Positions 47,493 through 58,886 of a stretch of 64,000 nucleotides of DNA are shown in pieces. The translations under genes and the position numbers were made by a program. The stretch's first letter is position 1; each line of letters starts with the position of its first letter. The notes beneath the pieces are model-generated. The model saw nothing but the letters and a program-made list of their open reading frames with translations. It searched no databases and was not told the origin of the DNA. Source of the DNA: Gammaproteobacteria bacterium LSUCC0112 (lineage in GTDB: Bacteria; Pseudomonadota; Gammaproteobacteria; Pseudomonadales; Pseudohongiellaceae); NCBI GenBank assembly GCA_004535785.1, contig SPIB01000002.1, positions 226,320 to 290,319 on the forward strand, read 5' to 3'.

Positions 47493-47523
47493 ATCTTTCC
47501 AAAATTATAAAATTAGACTCTAT

Positions 47524-47548
47524 AAAAATTCAGCTTGGCTGCTGAAAA
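47524..47548 (-). terminator. Weak terminator upstream of the EAL gene
   Basis: On the minus strand TTCAGC and GCTGAA (47546-47541 and 47534-47529) form a 6-bp stem with a six-base loop, followed by T5. It may stop readthrough from tRNA-Pro into the EAL operon. Confidence 0.4.
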
Positions 47549-47672
47549 TTGGATGTATGGAGTTTACGCCGGAATAGTTTTTAAAACCAGTCTGTGAAAA
47601 TTGTCTGTTGGTGTGTTGGATTAAAAAGCGGATGAGTTGGCTGACAGTGCGTTCTTGATGTGTGCATTCAGT

Positions 47673-47704
47673 CAAAAAAAAGGCCCTCAAGCGAGAGCCT
47701 TTAT
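47673..47704 (-). terminator. Rho-independent terminator after tRNA-Pro
   Basis: A 10-bp stem (AAAGGCTCTC / GAGGGCCTTT with one G-U pair) and a GCTT loop is followed on the minus strand by a run of eight T. It lies 10-40 bases after the tRNA-Pro 3' end. Confidence 0.85.
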
Positions 47705-47714
47705 TACTAACAAC

Positions 47715-47791
47715 TGGTCGGAACGGCAGGATTTGAACCTGCGACCCCCACACCCCCAGTGTGGTGCGCTACCAGACTGCGCTACGCCCCG
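47715..47791 (-). tRNA. tRNA-Pro (GGG anticodon)
   Basis: A 77-nt cloverleaf with encoded CCA. The acceptor stem CGGGGCG / CGTTCCG has two G-U pairs. The anticodon stem CCACA/TGTGG encloses the loop CTGGGGG, so the anticodon is GGG. The T arm TTCAAAT is present. Confidence 0.96.
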
Positions 47792-47805
47792 AATTCAGAG
47801 CCGGC

Positions 47806-47833
47806 ATTATACTTGCCTTGCCTGTGCTTGCAA
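47806..47833 (-). promoter_or_regulatory. Sigma-70 promoter of tRNA-Pro
   Basis: On the minus strand TTGCAA (47833-47828) and a perfect TATAAT (47811-47806) are 16 bases apart, followed by a GC-rich discriminator (GCCGG). The start would be near 47799, eight bases before the mature tRNA. The GC discriminator is typical of stringently controlled stable-RNA promoters. Confidence 0.7.
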
Positions 47834-47868
47834 GTCCTGTGAGGGTTATACAAAAAGTTTGTCAGTCA

Positions 47869-47912
47869 CAATAAAAAAAGGTGGCTGAATTTGTCATTCA
47901 ACCACCTTTAAT
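47869..47912 (-). terminator. Rho-independent terminator of the TonB receptor gene
   Basis: AAAGGTGGTTGAAT and ATTCAGCCACCTTT pair almost perfectly around GACAA, followed by a long T run on the minus strand, about 25 bases after the receptor stop. Confidence 0.9.
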
Positions 47913-47932
47913 TTAGGTAGTAACGCGTCGAA

Positions 47933-50869
47933 TCACATCTCGAAGGTTACGCGTCCATAGAGCATACGGCCAGTTGGGTCATACAGTACGGATTCCATAC
48001 CACCGAGCATTGGTACCTTTTGTGGCATTCTGTCAAACAGGTTGCGTGCACCCAACGTGAAGCTCAACTCGCCGCCCAATGTTTCCACGCCACGGTAGTT
48101 ATAGCTGGCATCAAAAATTGAGGACGCTTTGAGGACGTCAACATTACGGTAGTTGCTGAACGGCAGATTTGCCTGGTAGGCAAACTTGTTGGCGTTGAAT
48201 ATCACGTCATCAATATAACGGCCAGTCAAGTTGGCACTGTGACGATCACGCGACCAACCCACACTGACGTTGGCTTTGACGCGTGGCATCGGCGGTACTG
48301 CGCCCGTCAGGTCGTTCTGCAGACCGGCGGCTTCAACAACTTCGCGATCAGGACGCAGTTGATACGTGTAGCTGTCAACGTAAGTTGCATCCATTCCGAG
48401 GCTGAACATACCAAGGTCTGCCAATGAGAAGCGGTAGCTCCATTTCAGATCGTAGGCTTTAACCAGCATTTTTGAAGCGTTGCTCGAACCACTGAGGATT
48501 CGGTCAATCTGGTCCAGGCCAGCCGGGTTACGTTGAATACGTTTGTCGGAACGCGGGTCATTGACCCACTGTGCCACCAGATCCAACGGCGGTTTGGCAG
48601 TAGCGGTGTAACCAAAGGCCTGACGGAAGTTGAAGTAGTCAGTTGCCAGTACGTCACCCGTGGTAGAGCTTACAATTCGATCCACGAAGTCGGTTTCGCT
48701 GTAATCGATAGAAATACTCATGTTTTCAATCAAATCCAGATCAAAACCCATGGACAAGGTATCTGCGGACTCAGGTACCAGATCTGGATTTCCCTGTGAG
48801 CAGTTTGCAGTAAACGCCGCAAACGTGGTGAACGGGTCAGACACGTTGGTCAAGCCGCAAGACTGCGGTGCATTCAGCTGATTCAAGCTGGGTGCGATAA
48901 ACGAAGAGCCAGCACTGGCGCGCAGTGTCAGCCGGTCAATCGGTGTATACACCAGACCATATTTCGGGTCGGTGGAGCTTTGGCCAGTACTGTAAGACTC
49001 ATCACGCACAGCCAATTGCAGTTCAAGATTGCTCAACAAAGGTGCCGAGAGTTCCATAAAGTATGCATTGACAGATCGGCCGTCGCTGGTCGGGAACAAC
49101 TTGGTTCCAATAAACACATCACCTGTCAGGCTATGCAGACTGGGAATGTTGTTAAAGCGATCAGATCGACGCTGGTAACCCAATGCGGCACCAATGGGGC
49201 CACCTGGAAGCTCAAATCCCCCCAGTGGTACTTCACCGTTGATTACCAAATCGATAGTTTGCAGTTTGTCAGTGTCATTTACACGGTTGCTGGTATAAAC
49301 GGTTGAATCAGCCACTTCCTGTGAATTCAGGAACTGAGGTGACGTAGCAACAAATGGGTTAAAGCACGCATCACGGTCATTGATGACATCACAGTTCAAA
49401 CCTTGCTGAAGAGCACCCAGGCTGAAGTTGCTGGCAACGCTTTTGTCGAGTTGGTAGGCAAACATGTAGTTTGCCTGGCCACGCCAGCCCTCGATAAATG
49501 GCACAGCAAATTCAGCTTTTATTGCCTGGCGGATGCCACGCACATAGGTTTCACCAACCAGTGAACCGTCATCAGATAATTGGCTTGGCAAAGTGCCATG
49601 TTTGCCCCATGGACGCCAGGAGTTGAAGGTCACATCTTCGTTAAATGGAATGCCGTTCGGGTCCAGAATAACGGAGCCGTTAGCCGCGCGATCTGGCAGT
49701 CCATCACGGTTTTGATCACGTGCAAACAGCGGTTGCCCCGTTGAGCTGACTGCTCTGAACGGGTTGCCCGGTAATTCACCACGTACAGTCGGCAATTCAG
49801 ATACACGACCACCCGGGTTAGAGGCTGATCCACGTGGGTAGGCGCGACGCGCGAACACGCTGGTTTGTGAATTGATGGTGAAATCGGAACTGACATCATA
49901 GGACAGATTCAGGAATGCTGTACCCGCATCTTGTTCAGTTCGATAATCCCAGAACTCGCCGTAGTCATACCAGCAGCGCGTGCCTGCTGCAGTGCCGGTC
50001 TGGCTGAACAGGAATCCATTAGGATTCGCGCCCTGAATGGTTGGATCATTTCTGACAGTGCCGCAACCTGGATCGGGACGTACGGTAGTCTGAACAACAC
50101 CAGCTGCGTTGCGTACCAGATTGCCAGCGGCATCACGACGAGGTACGTTATAGTTGCCCGGGTTTGATGTAGAAGAAGACGTTAAACCAGCGTTCATCTG
50201 GTCTGGACGATCGCGCATACGCAGGCGACCGTTCGAACGGTAATCGGCAGCAAATACAACATTCAGGCCGCTGATCTCGGTGCCGCCTAAAAAGCTAATC
50301 TGTGTGTCTTTATAGTCGCCGCGCGTGTCGCCTTGCTGGTAAACCTCTACCTTTACGCCATCGTAAGATGTACGTGGTACAAAGTTCACTACGCCAGCCA
50401 CCGCTTGAGAACCATACAATGCGGCAGCGCCGTCCGTAACGATGTCCAGACGCTGAATGGCAATCTGTGGCAGGAACGTGTTGACGTTGGTGCCGATCAC
50501 ACGCATACCGTCAACCAGGTTCAAGGTGGCGCCAGCGCCAAGACCACGCAGGTTGATGGAGGTAACGGTACTGGACGCGCCAGTCAGTGAGTTTTGGGTA
50601 ATCGTTGAACCCTGGTTAAAACTCAGATTATGGATCACATCGCCCATGTTTGGTGTACCCGCCAGCGCAATGTCTTCAGCGCCGATCTGAGTAATTGGGG
50701 ATGCTGCACGGAAACCTTCGGTTCGTCGGATAAAGGAGCCAGTTACAACGACTTCTTCAACCTCCGGGGTATCCTGTGCGAGTGCTGCGCCCGATGGGAT
50801 CAGCAGAGCCGCAGTGATTGCAGCGGACAGCAGGTTAACTCTGTAAGTAACAGCAGATTTGGATTTCAT
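47933..50869 (-). CDS. TonB-dependent outer-membrane receptor
   Basis: A 978-residue receptor. The signal peptide is about 31 residues (ends in GAALA). The segment EEVVVTGSFIRR resembles the TonB box and plug start, and the plug includes RGLGAGATLNLVDGMRV and TDGAAALYGSQAVAGVVNFV. A long barrel follows, ending YGRVTFEM rather than a terminal Phe. Such receptors of about 1000 residues with the TGSFIRR start are common in marine gammaproteobacteria and import oligosaccharides, peptides or other large ligands. No substrate-handling gene is adjacent. A terminator follows it, so it is a one-gene unit. Confidence 0.92.
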   Translation of the reverse strand: MKSKSAVTYRVNLLSAAITAALLIPSGAALAQDTPEVEEVVVTGSFIRRTEGFRAASPITQIGAEDIALAGTPNMGDVIHNLSFNQGSTITQNSLTGASSTVTSINLRGLGAGATLNLVDGMRVIGTNVNTFLPQIAIQRLDIVTDGAAALYGSQAVAGVVNFVPRTSYDGVKVEVYQQGDTRGDYKDTQISFLGGTEISGLNVVFAADYRSNGRLRMRDRPDQMNAGLTSSSTSNPGNYNVPRRDAAGNLVRNAAGVVQTTVRPDPGCGTVRNDPTIQGANPNGFLFSQTGTAAGTRCWYDYGEFWDYRTEQDAGTAFLNLSYDVSSDFTINSQTSVFARRAYPRGSASNPGGRVSELPTVRGELPGNPFRAVSSTGQPLFARDQNRDGLPDRAANGSVILDPNGIPFNEDVTFNSWRPWGKHGTLPSQLSDDGSLVGETYVRGIRQAIKAEFAVPFIEGWRGQANYMFAYQLDKSVASNFSLGALQQGLNCDVINDRDACFNPFVATSPQFLNSQEVADSTVYTSNRVNDTDKLQTIDLVINGEVPLGGFELPGGPIGAALGYQRRSDRFNNIPSLHSLTGDVFIGTKLFPTSDGRSVNAYFMELSAPLLSNLELQLAVRDESYSTGQSSTDPKYGLVYTPIDRLTLRASAGSSFIAPSLNQLNAPQSCGLTNVSDPFTTFAAFTANCSQGNPDLVPESADTLSMGFDLDLIENMSISIDYSETDFVDRIVSSTTGDVLATDYFNFRQAFGYTATAKPPLDLVAQWVNDPRSDKRIQRNPAGLDQIDRILSGSSNASKMLVKAYDLKWSYRFSLADLGMFSLGMDATYVDSYTYQLRPDREVVEAAGLQNDLTGAVPPMPRVKANVSVGWSRDRHSANLTGRYIDDVIFNANKFAYQANLPFSNYRNVDVLKASSIFDASYNYRGVETLGGELSFTLGARNLFDRMPQKVPMLGGMESVLYDPTGRMLYGRVTFEM

Positions 50870-50975
50870 CCATTGACCTCTTGATATTTCTTATGGTTAT
50901 AGGTCGGCTTTGTTTAAAAACTCAGCGTCTTTTTTCTTTTTTTTGCTTAAATGTGTGGGTTCATACAACTTAAGC

Positions 50976-51008
50976 ACCGATTTATCATGTCTTCCCCGAT
51001 AAATCAGT
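50976..51008. promoter_or_regulatory. Inverted repeat upstream of the TonB receptor
   Basis: An 11-base arm (50976-50986) and its near-exact complement (50998-51008) lie about 110 bases before the receptor start. Ten of 11 positions pair, with core GATTTATC/GATAAATC, around an 11-base spacer. It could be an operator or an mRNA hairpin. Confidence 0.45.
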
Positions 51009-51147
51009 GGCGGAATATATCACTGTGATTGATACAGTAAAGCGGATTCTCCACCAAACAGTGGAAAGTTACAGTGCGTGCGTTCGATAGGTTTCGGAAA
51101 GTGTGACATGCGGCCACTATAAAAGTGACACTTGGTAACAAGTTGTT

Positions 51148-51510
51148 TCAAAGTAGTTTGATGACGGCTTCCAGTTCAGCAATCATAGCGTGTATGTCAT
51201 TGTTTTCGGCGTGCGACAAAACCGGGTTGGTCAAGGTCTCCTGTGGGCTGCTCATACGTTGACGCGCACCCCCAATGGTGAAACCTTGTTCGTATAACAA
51301 GGACTTGATTTGTCGGATCAGCAAGACATCCTCACGCTGGTAATAGCGACGGTTGCCACGGCGTTTGACCGGTTTGAGTTGGGGAAATTCTTGCTCCCAA
51401 TAACGCAAAACATGCGGTTTTACCGTGCACAGTTCACCTACTTCACCGATAGTAAAGTAGCGTTTGGCTGGAATGGGTGGCAGTTCTTTGTTATTGCTGG
51501 GTTCCAGCAT
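51148..51510 (-). CDS. MerR-family transcriptional regulator
   Basis: A 120-residue MerR-type protein with an N-terminal winged helix-turn-helix ([25 protein letters not shown]) whose recognition helix and wing ([13 protein letters not shown]) are complete, followed by a short dimerisation helix. It has no effector domain of note. It overlaps the end of ihfA by 20 bp. This ihfA-merR pair is standard in gammaproteobacteria, but its target is not known. Confidence 0.9.
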   Translation of the reverse strand: MLEPSNNKELPPIPAKRYFTIGEVGELCTVKPHVLRYWEQEFPQLKPVKRRGNRRYYQREDVLLIRQIKSLLYEQGFTIGGARQRMSSPQETLTNPVLSHAENNDIHAMIAELEAVIKLL

Positions 51511-51799
51511 ATTTTTCTACCCGAGCTTTGAGCTTTTGGCCGGGGCGAAATGTCACTACCCGACGTGCTTTTATTGGTATTTCTTCACCGGTCTTGGGAT
51601 TTCGTCCGGGGCGTTGTTTTTTGTCGCGGAGATCGAAATTGCCAAAACCGGAGAGTTTTACCTGCTCATTGGCCTCCAGTGCTTGTCTGATTTCTTCAAA
51701 AAACTGTTCGACCAGTTCCTTGGCTTCGCGTTTATTTACGCCAAGTTCATCAAACAAACGTTCTGCCATCTCCGCTTTTGTCAGCGCGCCCTTATCCAT
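51491..51799 (-). CDS. ihfA: Integration host factor subunit alpha
   Basis: A 102-residue DNA-bending protein that pairs with IHF-beta. It shows ALTKAEMAE at the N-terminus and the conserved arm [12 protein letters not shown] with [10 protein letters not shown] at the C-terminus. The TTG two codons upstream (51805) is passed over because AAGGA lies seven bases before the ATG at 51799. The frame begins just after the pheT stop (51802), so it is coupled to pheT. Confidence 0.95.
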   Translation of the reverse strand: MDKGALTKAEMAERLFDELGVNKREAKELVEQFFEEIRQALEANEQVKLSGFGNFDLRDKKQRPGRNPKTGEEIPIKARRVVTFRPGQKLKARVEKYAGTQQ

Positions 51800-51801
51800 G
51801 C

Positions 51802-54201
51802 TCAATTCCTTAACTTTGCATTAAATTTGACTTCCAGGCCTTTGACACACCGCTCAATTATTGAATTGATATCGTCGTCGCCTAGAGTGCGTGAAGGATG
51901 TTGCCAGGTCAAGCCCAATGCCATACTTTTTTTATCAGAACCAATGGCATCGCCTTGATAAACATCAAATATTCTAAGCGACGTCAGGAATTCTCCCGCC
52001 AGTTCGCTCAATTCTGCCCGTATTGACCTTGCAGGTATGTTTTTGTCCAGAAGTAGCGCGAGATCTCGGGAAACTTCCGGGAATTTTGACAGTGGTTTGA
52101 ATGCTGGAATGCGCGACGTTAATACTGCGGTCAGCTCTATCTCAAACAGATACACTTTTTCACTTAAATCCAGGATGCGTTGCAGCGTGGGTGACAATGC
52201 CCCTATCCAACCTACTGCACGCCCGGATTTGAAGATTCTAGCACTTTGCCCACTGTGCAGCGCTGGATGGGGCTGTGCCTGAAACGTAAATGAATCCGCT
52301 TCGCCACTCAGTGAAAGCAATATTTCAAGATCCCCTTTCACATCAAAAAAATCAGCAGAATCCTTGGTTTGAGACCACTCTGCTGGCATACGGCTGCCAT
52401 AAACAAGGCCGCCCAACATATCGGGCTGCTCGACCTGCTCTCCGGTGGACAGGAATATCTGTCCAGTTTCGAACAATCGTATTCTGGATTGCTGGCGATT
52501 CACATTGTGCTGCAAGGTCTGAATCAATCCTGCCCACAATGTGGTTCGCATGACCGCCATGTCAGCTGAAATAGGATTTTGCAAGGCAACCGGTTCGATG
52601 TCAGGTTGCAGGCGCATCAAAAGTGAAGGTTCAACAAAGCTGTAGCTTATAACTTGTTGATATCCCAGTGTAAGCAATCGCTCGCGTAATCTCTCGGGCG
52701 TGATTGTGCCTTCTGGTCTCGGGGACAGATTCATCCTTACCAAAGGTTTGGTGACCGGCAGATGGTCATACCCGTAAACACGAGCCAATTCTTCGATTAA
52801 ATCAGCTTCAATGCTGATGTCAAAGCGGTATGAAGGTACTGAGAAGCGCATCTCTGTTTCACTTGATGATTCAAGTATCAGACCTAATCTACTGAGAATA
52901 TTGAGAATCTGATCTTTGCTCATCGGCAAGCCAAGCAAACGATCGATGTTGCCTACTTCCAGCGTGACCGATTTTTTGGCAGGAACATTATGCGCCTGTT
53001 CAATCACTGGGCCGGCGGCGCCCCCCACAATCTCTAACAGGAGTTGTGTGGCACGTTCCATGGCATCGTGTTGCAAGTCACTATCGACGCCACGCTCGTA
53101 ACGGTGAGAAGCATCGGTGTGCAGTCCGTAACGTCTCGCCCTGCCGGCAATTGCCAAGGGATCAAACCATGCACATTCCAGAAAAATATCGCGGGTTGCG
53201 TTACTGACGCCACTGTTTTCGCCGCCCATGATACCCGCAAGTGCTAATGGCCCACGATGATCGGCAATCAACAGGGTATCGGCTTGAACGTCTATCTGCT
53301 TGCCATCAAGCAGCGTAATTTTTTCGCCAACCTCAGCCATGCGAACTACGATGCCGCCCTGCAATTGTTGCAGATCAAAAGCATGCATGGGTTGTCCAAG
53401 TTCGAGTAAGACGTAATTGGTGACATCGACCACAGGATCAATGCTGCGCAGGCCGCATCGACGCAATTTTTCCTGCATCCAAAGTGGTGTTCTGACGTCG
53501 GGATTAATGCCTTTTATTACGCGACCAAGATATCGGGGACATTGGGCGCTGGCCTGTAAAGTCACCGGAAATACATCAGTCAGCGTTGGGCTAACAGCGT
53601 TGATAGCAGGTTCGTGGTAGGCAAGATAATTCAAGGCAGCAATTTCACGGGCCAAGCCCCTGATGCTAAGGCAATCGCCGCGATTGGGTGTCAAGTCCAT
53701 CTCATAGAAAACATCATCTGTTTTCAGATATTCGCGCACACAAACGCCGGGGGGAGCGTCGTCTGGCAATTCCAACAAACCATCTGAACTGTCGGACATA
53801 CCCAGTTCTTCTGCGGAACACAACATGCCAAAGGATTCTATGCCACGCAGCTTGGCTTTTTTAATGCTAAAAGAGGCTGGCGCGTCTGCTGCCGGGTTGT
53901 GAACAGGTAACTGTGCACCAATTTTGGCATATGGCACTTTCAGGCCAGCACGAACATTGGCTGCACCACAAACAACCTGCAGTACCTCAGTGCCGTCAAA
54001 CACGTCACAGACTCGTAGCTTGTCAGCGTCCGGGTGTTGGATGACATTGCGTACCTCAGCGACAATAACGCCACTAAAGTCAGCTGCGACAGGACCATGT
54101 GCATCAACTTCCAGCCCTGCCATCGTCAGTTGGCTGATGAGCATCGATGGCTCAAGGTTTACGTCAACCCATTCACGAATCCATTGTTGTGTAAAAATCA
54201 T
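51802..54201 (-). CDS. pheT: Phenylalanine-tRNA ligase beta subunit
   Basis: A 799-residue subunit with the N-terminal tRNA-binding OB domain ([18 protein letters not shown] near 45), B3/B4 editing domain, B5 and a C-terminal anticodon-binding FDX-ACB domain ([14 protein letters not shown]). It forms an alpha2-beta2 enzyme with PheS. The gap from pheS is about 80 bp, longer than is usual in this pair, and holds no obvious terminator. Confidence 0.95.
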   Translation of the reverse strand: MIFTQQWIREWVDVNLEPSMLISQLTMAGLEVDAHGPVAADFSGVIVAEVRNVIQHPDADKLRVCDVFDGTEVLQVVCGAANVRAGLKVPYAKIGAQLPVHNPAADAPASFSIKKAKLRGIESFGMLCSAEELGMSDSSDGLLELPDDAPPGVCVREYLKTDDVFYEMDLTPNRGDCLSIRGLAREIAALNYLAYHEPAINAVSPTLTDVFPVTLQASAQCPRYLGRVIKGINPDVRTPLWMQEKLRRCGLRSIDPVVDVTNYVLLELGQPMHAFDLQQLQGGIVVRMAEVGEKITLLDGKQIDVQADTLLIADHRGPLALAGIMGGENSGVSNATRDIFLECAWFDPLAIAGRARRYGLHTDASHRYERGVDSDLQHDAMERATQLLLEIVGGAAGPVIEQAHNVPAKKSVTLEVGNIDRLLGLPMSKDQILNILSRLGLILESSSETEMRFSVPSYRFDISIEADLIEELARVYGYDHLPVTKPLVRMNLSPRPEGTITPERLRERLLTLGYQQVISYSFVEPSLLMRLQPDIEPVALQNPISADMAVMRTTLWAGLIQTLQHNVNRQQSRIRLFETGQIFLSTGEQVEQPDMLGGLVYGSRMPAEWSQTKDSADFFDVKGDLEILLSLSGEADSFTFQAQPHPALHSGQSARIFKSGRAVGWIGALSPTLQRILDLSEKVYLFEIELTAVLTSRIPAFKPLSKFPEVSRDLALLLDKNIPARSIRAELSELAGEFLTSLRIFDVYQGDAIGSDKKSMALGLTWQHPSRTLGDDDINSIIERCVKGLEVKFNAKLRN

Positions 54202-54280
54202 GCTGTGTCGCTCTTACCGTGCAATCATGGTCTTGTCAGAATCAATTACGTTGTATTAACGGTGGATCAGGATAGTCAAA

Positions 54281-55300
<1,020 letters not shown>

Positions 55301-55326
55301 CTAATCCGCTTATACCATGAAATGCA

Positions 55327-55365
55327 CAGAGCCGGCACAGGCGCGACACGCCTGAACCGGCTCTG
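55327..55365. other. Strong hairpin between rplT and pheS
   Basis: CAGAGCCGG and CCGGCTCTG form a 9-bp stem, then a 2x2 internal loop, then CAGGCG/CGCCTG with a five-base loop. No T run follows it on the minus strand, so it is not a normal terminator. It could be an RNase III site, a stability element or part of a control system for pheST. No PheM-like leader peptide was found. Confidence 0.6.
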
Positions 55366-55379
55366 CAAAAAATAACACT

Positions 55380-55739
55380 TTATTGTGCCAGGCTGGCTTT
55401 TGCCTGATTTACCAATGCAGCAAACGCTGCTTTGTCATGCACAGCCAGATCAGCCATAACGCGACGGTCAACACCAATATTGGCCTTCTTCAGTCCAGCA
55501 ATCAGCTGGCTGTAGGTCATGCCATTGGCACGTGACTGTGCATTAATACGTGCGATCCACAATGAGCGGAAAACACGCTTTTTGGCGCGGCGGTCACGGT
55601 AGGCATACTGTCCTGCCTTGATGACTGCCTGAAAGGCTACGCGATACACACGGCTGCGAGCGCCATAGTATCCTTTTGCCTGCTTAAGAATCTTTTTGTG
55701 ACGACGACGTGCCGTTACACCGCGTTTTACTCGTGCCAT
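55380..55739 (-). CDS. rplT: 50S ribosomal protein L20
   Basis: A 119-residue ribosomal protein with a long basic N-terminal tail ([20 protein letters not shown]) and a conserved globular C-terminus. In E. coli L20 also represses its own operon by binding the rpmI leader. It lies 27 bp after rpmI. Confidence 0.96.
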   Translation of the reverse strand: MARVKRGVTARRRHKKILKQAKGYYGARSRVYRVAFQAVIKAGQYAYRDRRAKKRVFRSLWIARINAQSRANGMTYSQLIAGLKKANIGVDRRVMADLAVHDKAAFAALVNQAKASLAQ

Positions 55740-55766
55740 ATTACTCTCCTCTGACTAACCTGATTA

Positions 55767-55961
55767 TTAATTAACGCGCATCATGCGATCGATCAACGGC
55801 TTGTCACAGGCTGCAACCAGTGAAGTACCGCGCAATTGACGCTTACGCTTGGTGGTCATTTTGGTGAGGATATGGCTTTTGTTTGCACTTTTGCATTTCC
55901 AGCCAGAGGCTGTTTTTTTGAAACGCTTGGATGCACCACTATGGGTTTTCATCTTGCTCAT
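55767..55961 (-). CDS. rpmI: 50S ribosomal protein L35
   Basis: A 64-residue ribosomal protein. The [15 protein letters not shown] start is typical and begins at the ATG at 55961. A longer frame to 55994 adds non-conserved residues and is not used. It lies between infC and rplT as usual. Confidence 0.93.
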   Translation of the reverse strand: MSKMKTHSGASKRFKKTASGWKCKSANKSHILTKMTTKRKRQLRGTSLVAACDKPLIDRMMRVN

Positions 55962-56033
55962 TTGTCTTGCGACTCCGCATTTATGCGCCATCACTGGCGA
56001 TAGTGTTTAGATTTTAAAAAAAGCTGACACCTG

Positions 56034-56573
56034 TCAGGCTTTCTTCTTCTTCGCAGGAGACAGAACCATCACGATCTGCCTGCCTTCCATCTTGGGTTCT
56101 TGCTCAACAACGCCGTGCTCTTCAAGATCAACACGAATACGTTGCACAAGCTCAAGTCCAAGATGCTGATGGGCGAGCTCTCGACCGCGGAATCTCAACG
56201 ATACCTTGGCCTTGTCCCCATCAGTCAGGAAACGTATCAGGTTGCGTAGTTTTACCTGATAATCCCCCTCTTCCGTCCCTGGCCGAAACTTGATTTCTTT
56301 CAGCTGTGTCTTGCGCTGCTTCTTCTTGTTAGCAGCTTTCTGCTTTTTCAGGTCAAAAATATGCTTGCCGTAGTCCATGATCTTGCAGACCGGTGGCTCA
56401 GCCTCCGGGGCGATCATTACCAGATCAAGCTTGGCTTCACTGGCGGCTGCTCGCGCTTCCTCAATGGTCACAACACCTCTTTGTTCACCATCCGCTAAAA
56501 CAAGGCGAACCTCGGGTGATTCAATGTGTTCGTTAATGACCGGCTTTTTGGAACTGCTCTTCATATTGGACAG
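56034..56573 (-). CDS. infC: Translation initiation factor IF-3, predicted CTG start
   Basis: A 179-residue factor with an N-terminal domain and a C-terminal domain ([19 protein letters not shown], ending in a KKKKA tail) joined by a lysine-rich linker. It binds the 30S subunit and proofreads start codons. The ATG at 56564 has no well-placed ribosome-binding site: the AGGAG at 56586-56582 is 17 bases away. The same AGGAG is exactly eight bases before an in-frame CTG at 56573, the start used here. Rare infC starts (ATT, ATC) are known to give autoregulation. A downstream ATG start cannot be ruled out. Confidence 0.9.
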   Translation of the reverse strand: MSNMKSSSKKPVINEHIESPEVRLVLADGEQRGVVTIEEARAAASEAKLDLVMIAPEAEPPVCKIMDYGKHIFDLKKQKAANKKKQRKTQLKEIKFRPGTEEGDYQVKLRNLIRFLTDGDKAKVSLRFRGRELAHQHLGLELVQRIRVDLEEHGVVEQEPKMEGRQIVMVLSPAKKKKA

Positions 56574-56623
56574 CGTCTTCTCTCCTGCAAAATACTATAA
56601 GGATCCGGTGTGTCAGCCTGCAA

Positions 56624-58546
56624 TTAATGCGCAGCGGTACGTCCGAATCGTGATATATCGTCAGCCAGATAGCTGGCAAATGCGTCAATTGTCATGACAC
56701 CATGGTCACTTCCATCACGTGTTCTGACGGAAACTTCCCCACTTTCCATTTCCCTATCGCCCGCGACGAGCATATAAGGAGTCTTCTGGATAGAATGCTC
56801 GCGGATTTTAAAGCCGATCTTCTCATTTCTCAAGTCCGCACTGACACGAAACCCCTTTTCAGCCAGTATTTTACGAACTTTTTCGCAATAATCACGCTGA
56901 TTGTCGGTGATGTTCAGTACAACGACCTGTTCCGGAGACAACCAGGCAGGTAAAGCACCTGCATAGTGCTCTATCAAAACGCCGATGAATCGTTCAAAAG
57001 ATCCCAGAATGGCGCGATGCAACATGACCGGCACTTTTCTGTTGCCATCTTCTGCGACATATTGCGCGCCGAGTCGCTCTGGCATGGAAAAATCGACCTG
57101 AATAGTGCCGCATTGCTGCACACGTCCCATACAATCTTTCAAGGAAAACTCAATTTTAGGGCCATAAAACGCACCTTCGCCTGGCAGAAGTTCCCATGCT
57201 AGACCGCTGTTATTGAGCGCTTGGCGAAGTGCGTCTTCAGCCCTGTCCCACATCTCTTCGGAGCCAACGCGTTTTGCTGGCCGGGTGGAAAGCCGCAGGA
57301 TGATTTCATCAAAACCGAAGTCGCGATACACGCCAAACAACAGTTTCATAAACGCAGCCACTTCGCTTTGAATTGCTTCTTCCGCACAGAATATATGTGC
57401 GTCATCTTGTACAAAGCTTCGAACTCGCATCAGTCCGTGCATGGAACCAGACGGTTCAAACCGATGGCATGAACCAAACTCTGCGAGTCGTAGCGGAAGA
57501 TCCCGGTAGCTTTTCAAGCCCTGATTAAAAACCTGAATATGGCAAGGGCAATTCATTGGTTTGATTGCGTACATCCGGTTTTCAGAGGAGACGCTGAACA
57601 TCTGATCGGCAAACTTGTCAGCATGACCCGAGCGTTCCCACAATGAGTAATCTACCAATTGAGGTGTGCGAATTTCCTGATAGCCGTTTTCGTTCTGCAC
57701 TTTCTGCATGTAATGCTGGATTACCTGGTAAATCGTCCAGCCACGAGGATGCCAGAACACCATGCCTGGTGCTTCTTCCTGAAAATGGAACAGGTCAAGC
57801 TTTTTTCCGATTTTGCGGTGATCGCGCTTTTGTTGCTCTTCCAATCGGAACAGGTAATCAGCCAAGGCTTTTTTGTCGCCCCAGGCCGTACCATAAATGC
57901 GTTGCAGCATTTCATTGTTCGAGTCGCCGCGCCAGTAAGCACCGGCAACCGAGGTCAATTTAAATGCTTTGAACTTGCCTGTGTTTGGCACATGAGGGCC
58001 ACGGCAAAGATCAATAAAATCACCTTGGCGATAAAAGGACAGTTCTTCATCACCCGGAATACTTTTGATGATTTCTACTTTATATTTTTCACCCATCGTT
58101 TCGAACATGGCGATAGCGTCATCTCGGCTCATCAGTTCGCGGCTGACAGTCAGGTTCTCTTTAACGATGTCTTGCATCACACTTTCGATCTTTTCGAGGT
58201 CTTCTGCTGTGAAAGCTCTCTCGTAAGAGAAGTCGTAAAAAAAGCCGTCTTCGATAACCGGGCCAATCGTAACTTGCGCAGTTGGAAACAAGCGCTGAAC
58301 GGCTTGCGCCATCAAATGCGCACAAGAATGGCGAATAATGTCCAGACCTTCGGTATCTCGCTCTGTAATGATGGCAAGTTGCGCATCGCTGGAAATAAGA
58401 TAGGACGTATCAACCAAGGTCCCATCAACACGACCTGCGAGTGCCGCTTTGGCAAGTCCGGCACCAATGGATTCAGCAACTTCAAATACAGTAACAGCAC
58501 GATCAAATTGTCGTTGACTACCGTCGGGAAGAGTAATAGAAGGCAT
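56624..58546 (-). CDS. thrS: Threonine-tRNA ligase
   Basis: A 640-residue class II synthetase. An N-terminal TGS domain ([13 protein letters not shown]) is followed by an editing domain ([16 protein letters not shown] with its zinc-site His residues, then YWRGDS), the catalytic core ([10 protein letters not shown], with its zinc Cys) and the anticodon-binding domain. The frame is open upstream across tRNA-Val, but the ATG at 58546 gives the normal N-terminus. It lies 110 bp downstream of tRNA-Val and 50 bp before the predicted infC start. Confidence 0.95.
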   Translation of the reverse strand: MPSITLPDGSQRQFDRAVTVFEVAESIGAGLAKAALAGRVDGTLVDTSYLISSDAQLAIITERDTEGLDIIRHSCAHLMAQAVQRLFPTAQVTIGPVIEDGFFYDFSYERAFTAEDLEKIESVMQDIVKENLTVSRELMSRDDAIAMFETMGEKYKVEIIKSIPGDEELSFYRQGDFIDLCRGPHVPNTGKFKAFKLTSVAGAYWRGDSNNEMLQRIYGTAWGDKKALADYLFRLEEQQKRDHRKIGKKLDLFHFQEEAPGMVFWHPRGWTIYQVIQHYMQKVQNENGYQEIRTPQLVDYSLWERSGHADKFADQMFSVSSENRMYAIKPMNCPCHIQVFNQGLKSYRDLPLRLAEFGSCHRFEPSGSMHGLMRVRSFVQDDAHIFCAEEAIQSEVAAFMKLLFGVYRDFGFDEIILRLSTRPAKRVGSEEMWDRAEDALRQALNNSGLAWELLPGEGAFYGPKIEFSLKDCMGRVQQCGTIQVDFSMPERLGAQYVAEDGNRKVPVMLHRAILGSFERFIGVLIEHYAGALPAWLSPEQVVVLNITDNQRDYCEKVRKILAEKGFRVSADLRNEKIGFKIREHSIQKTPYMLVAGDREMESGEVSVRTRDGSDHGVMTIDAFASYLADDISRFGRTAAH

Positions 58547-58656
58547 GGCGGTCGCAGTTCGTATGATTAAGAGATGAATGAAGCCCGAATTACAAGGCAC
58601 TGACGAATAAAACAATCGGACTGCGGAAGACTGCAAATGACCACTTTTTCGATAAG

Positions 58657-58733
<77 letters not shown>

Positions 58734-58819
58734 GTCTTTTTACTGCTCTGCTTCAGGATAATCTTCTTAAAGCCCCTGATTTTATACAGGTTAAGATCCC
58801 CGCCCCCGAAAGAACGGCG

Positions 58820-58848
58820 ATTATAGGGGCAGCCATACAAAACTACAA
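58820..58848 (-). promoter_or_regulatory. Sigma-70 promoter of tRNA-Val (and thrS unit)
   Basis: On the minus strand TTGTAG (58848-58843) and a perfect TATAAT (58825-58820) are separated by 17 bases, followed by a GC-rich segment. The tRNA begins about 80 bases downstream. It lies just after the uvrB stop. Confidence 0.5.
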
Positions 58849-58886
58849 GAGAGTGACAACAGGCAAGCGCAATCAAGTGCGAGAAT

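Noticed and set aside
57659-58570. A 303-codon plus-strand frame inside thrS
   Set aside because: It is antisense to the conserved ThrS editing and catalytic domains; its composition is Phe/His/Asn-rich and no family is recognised.
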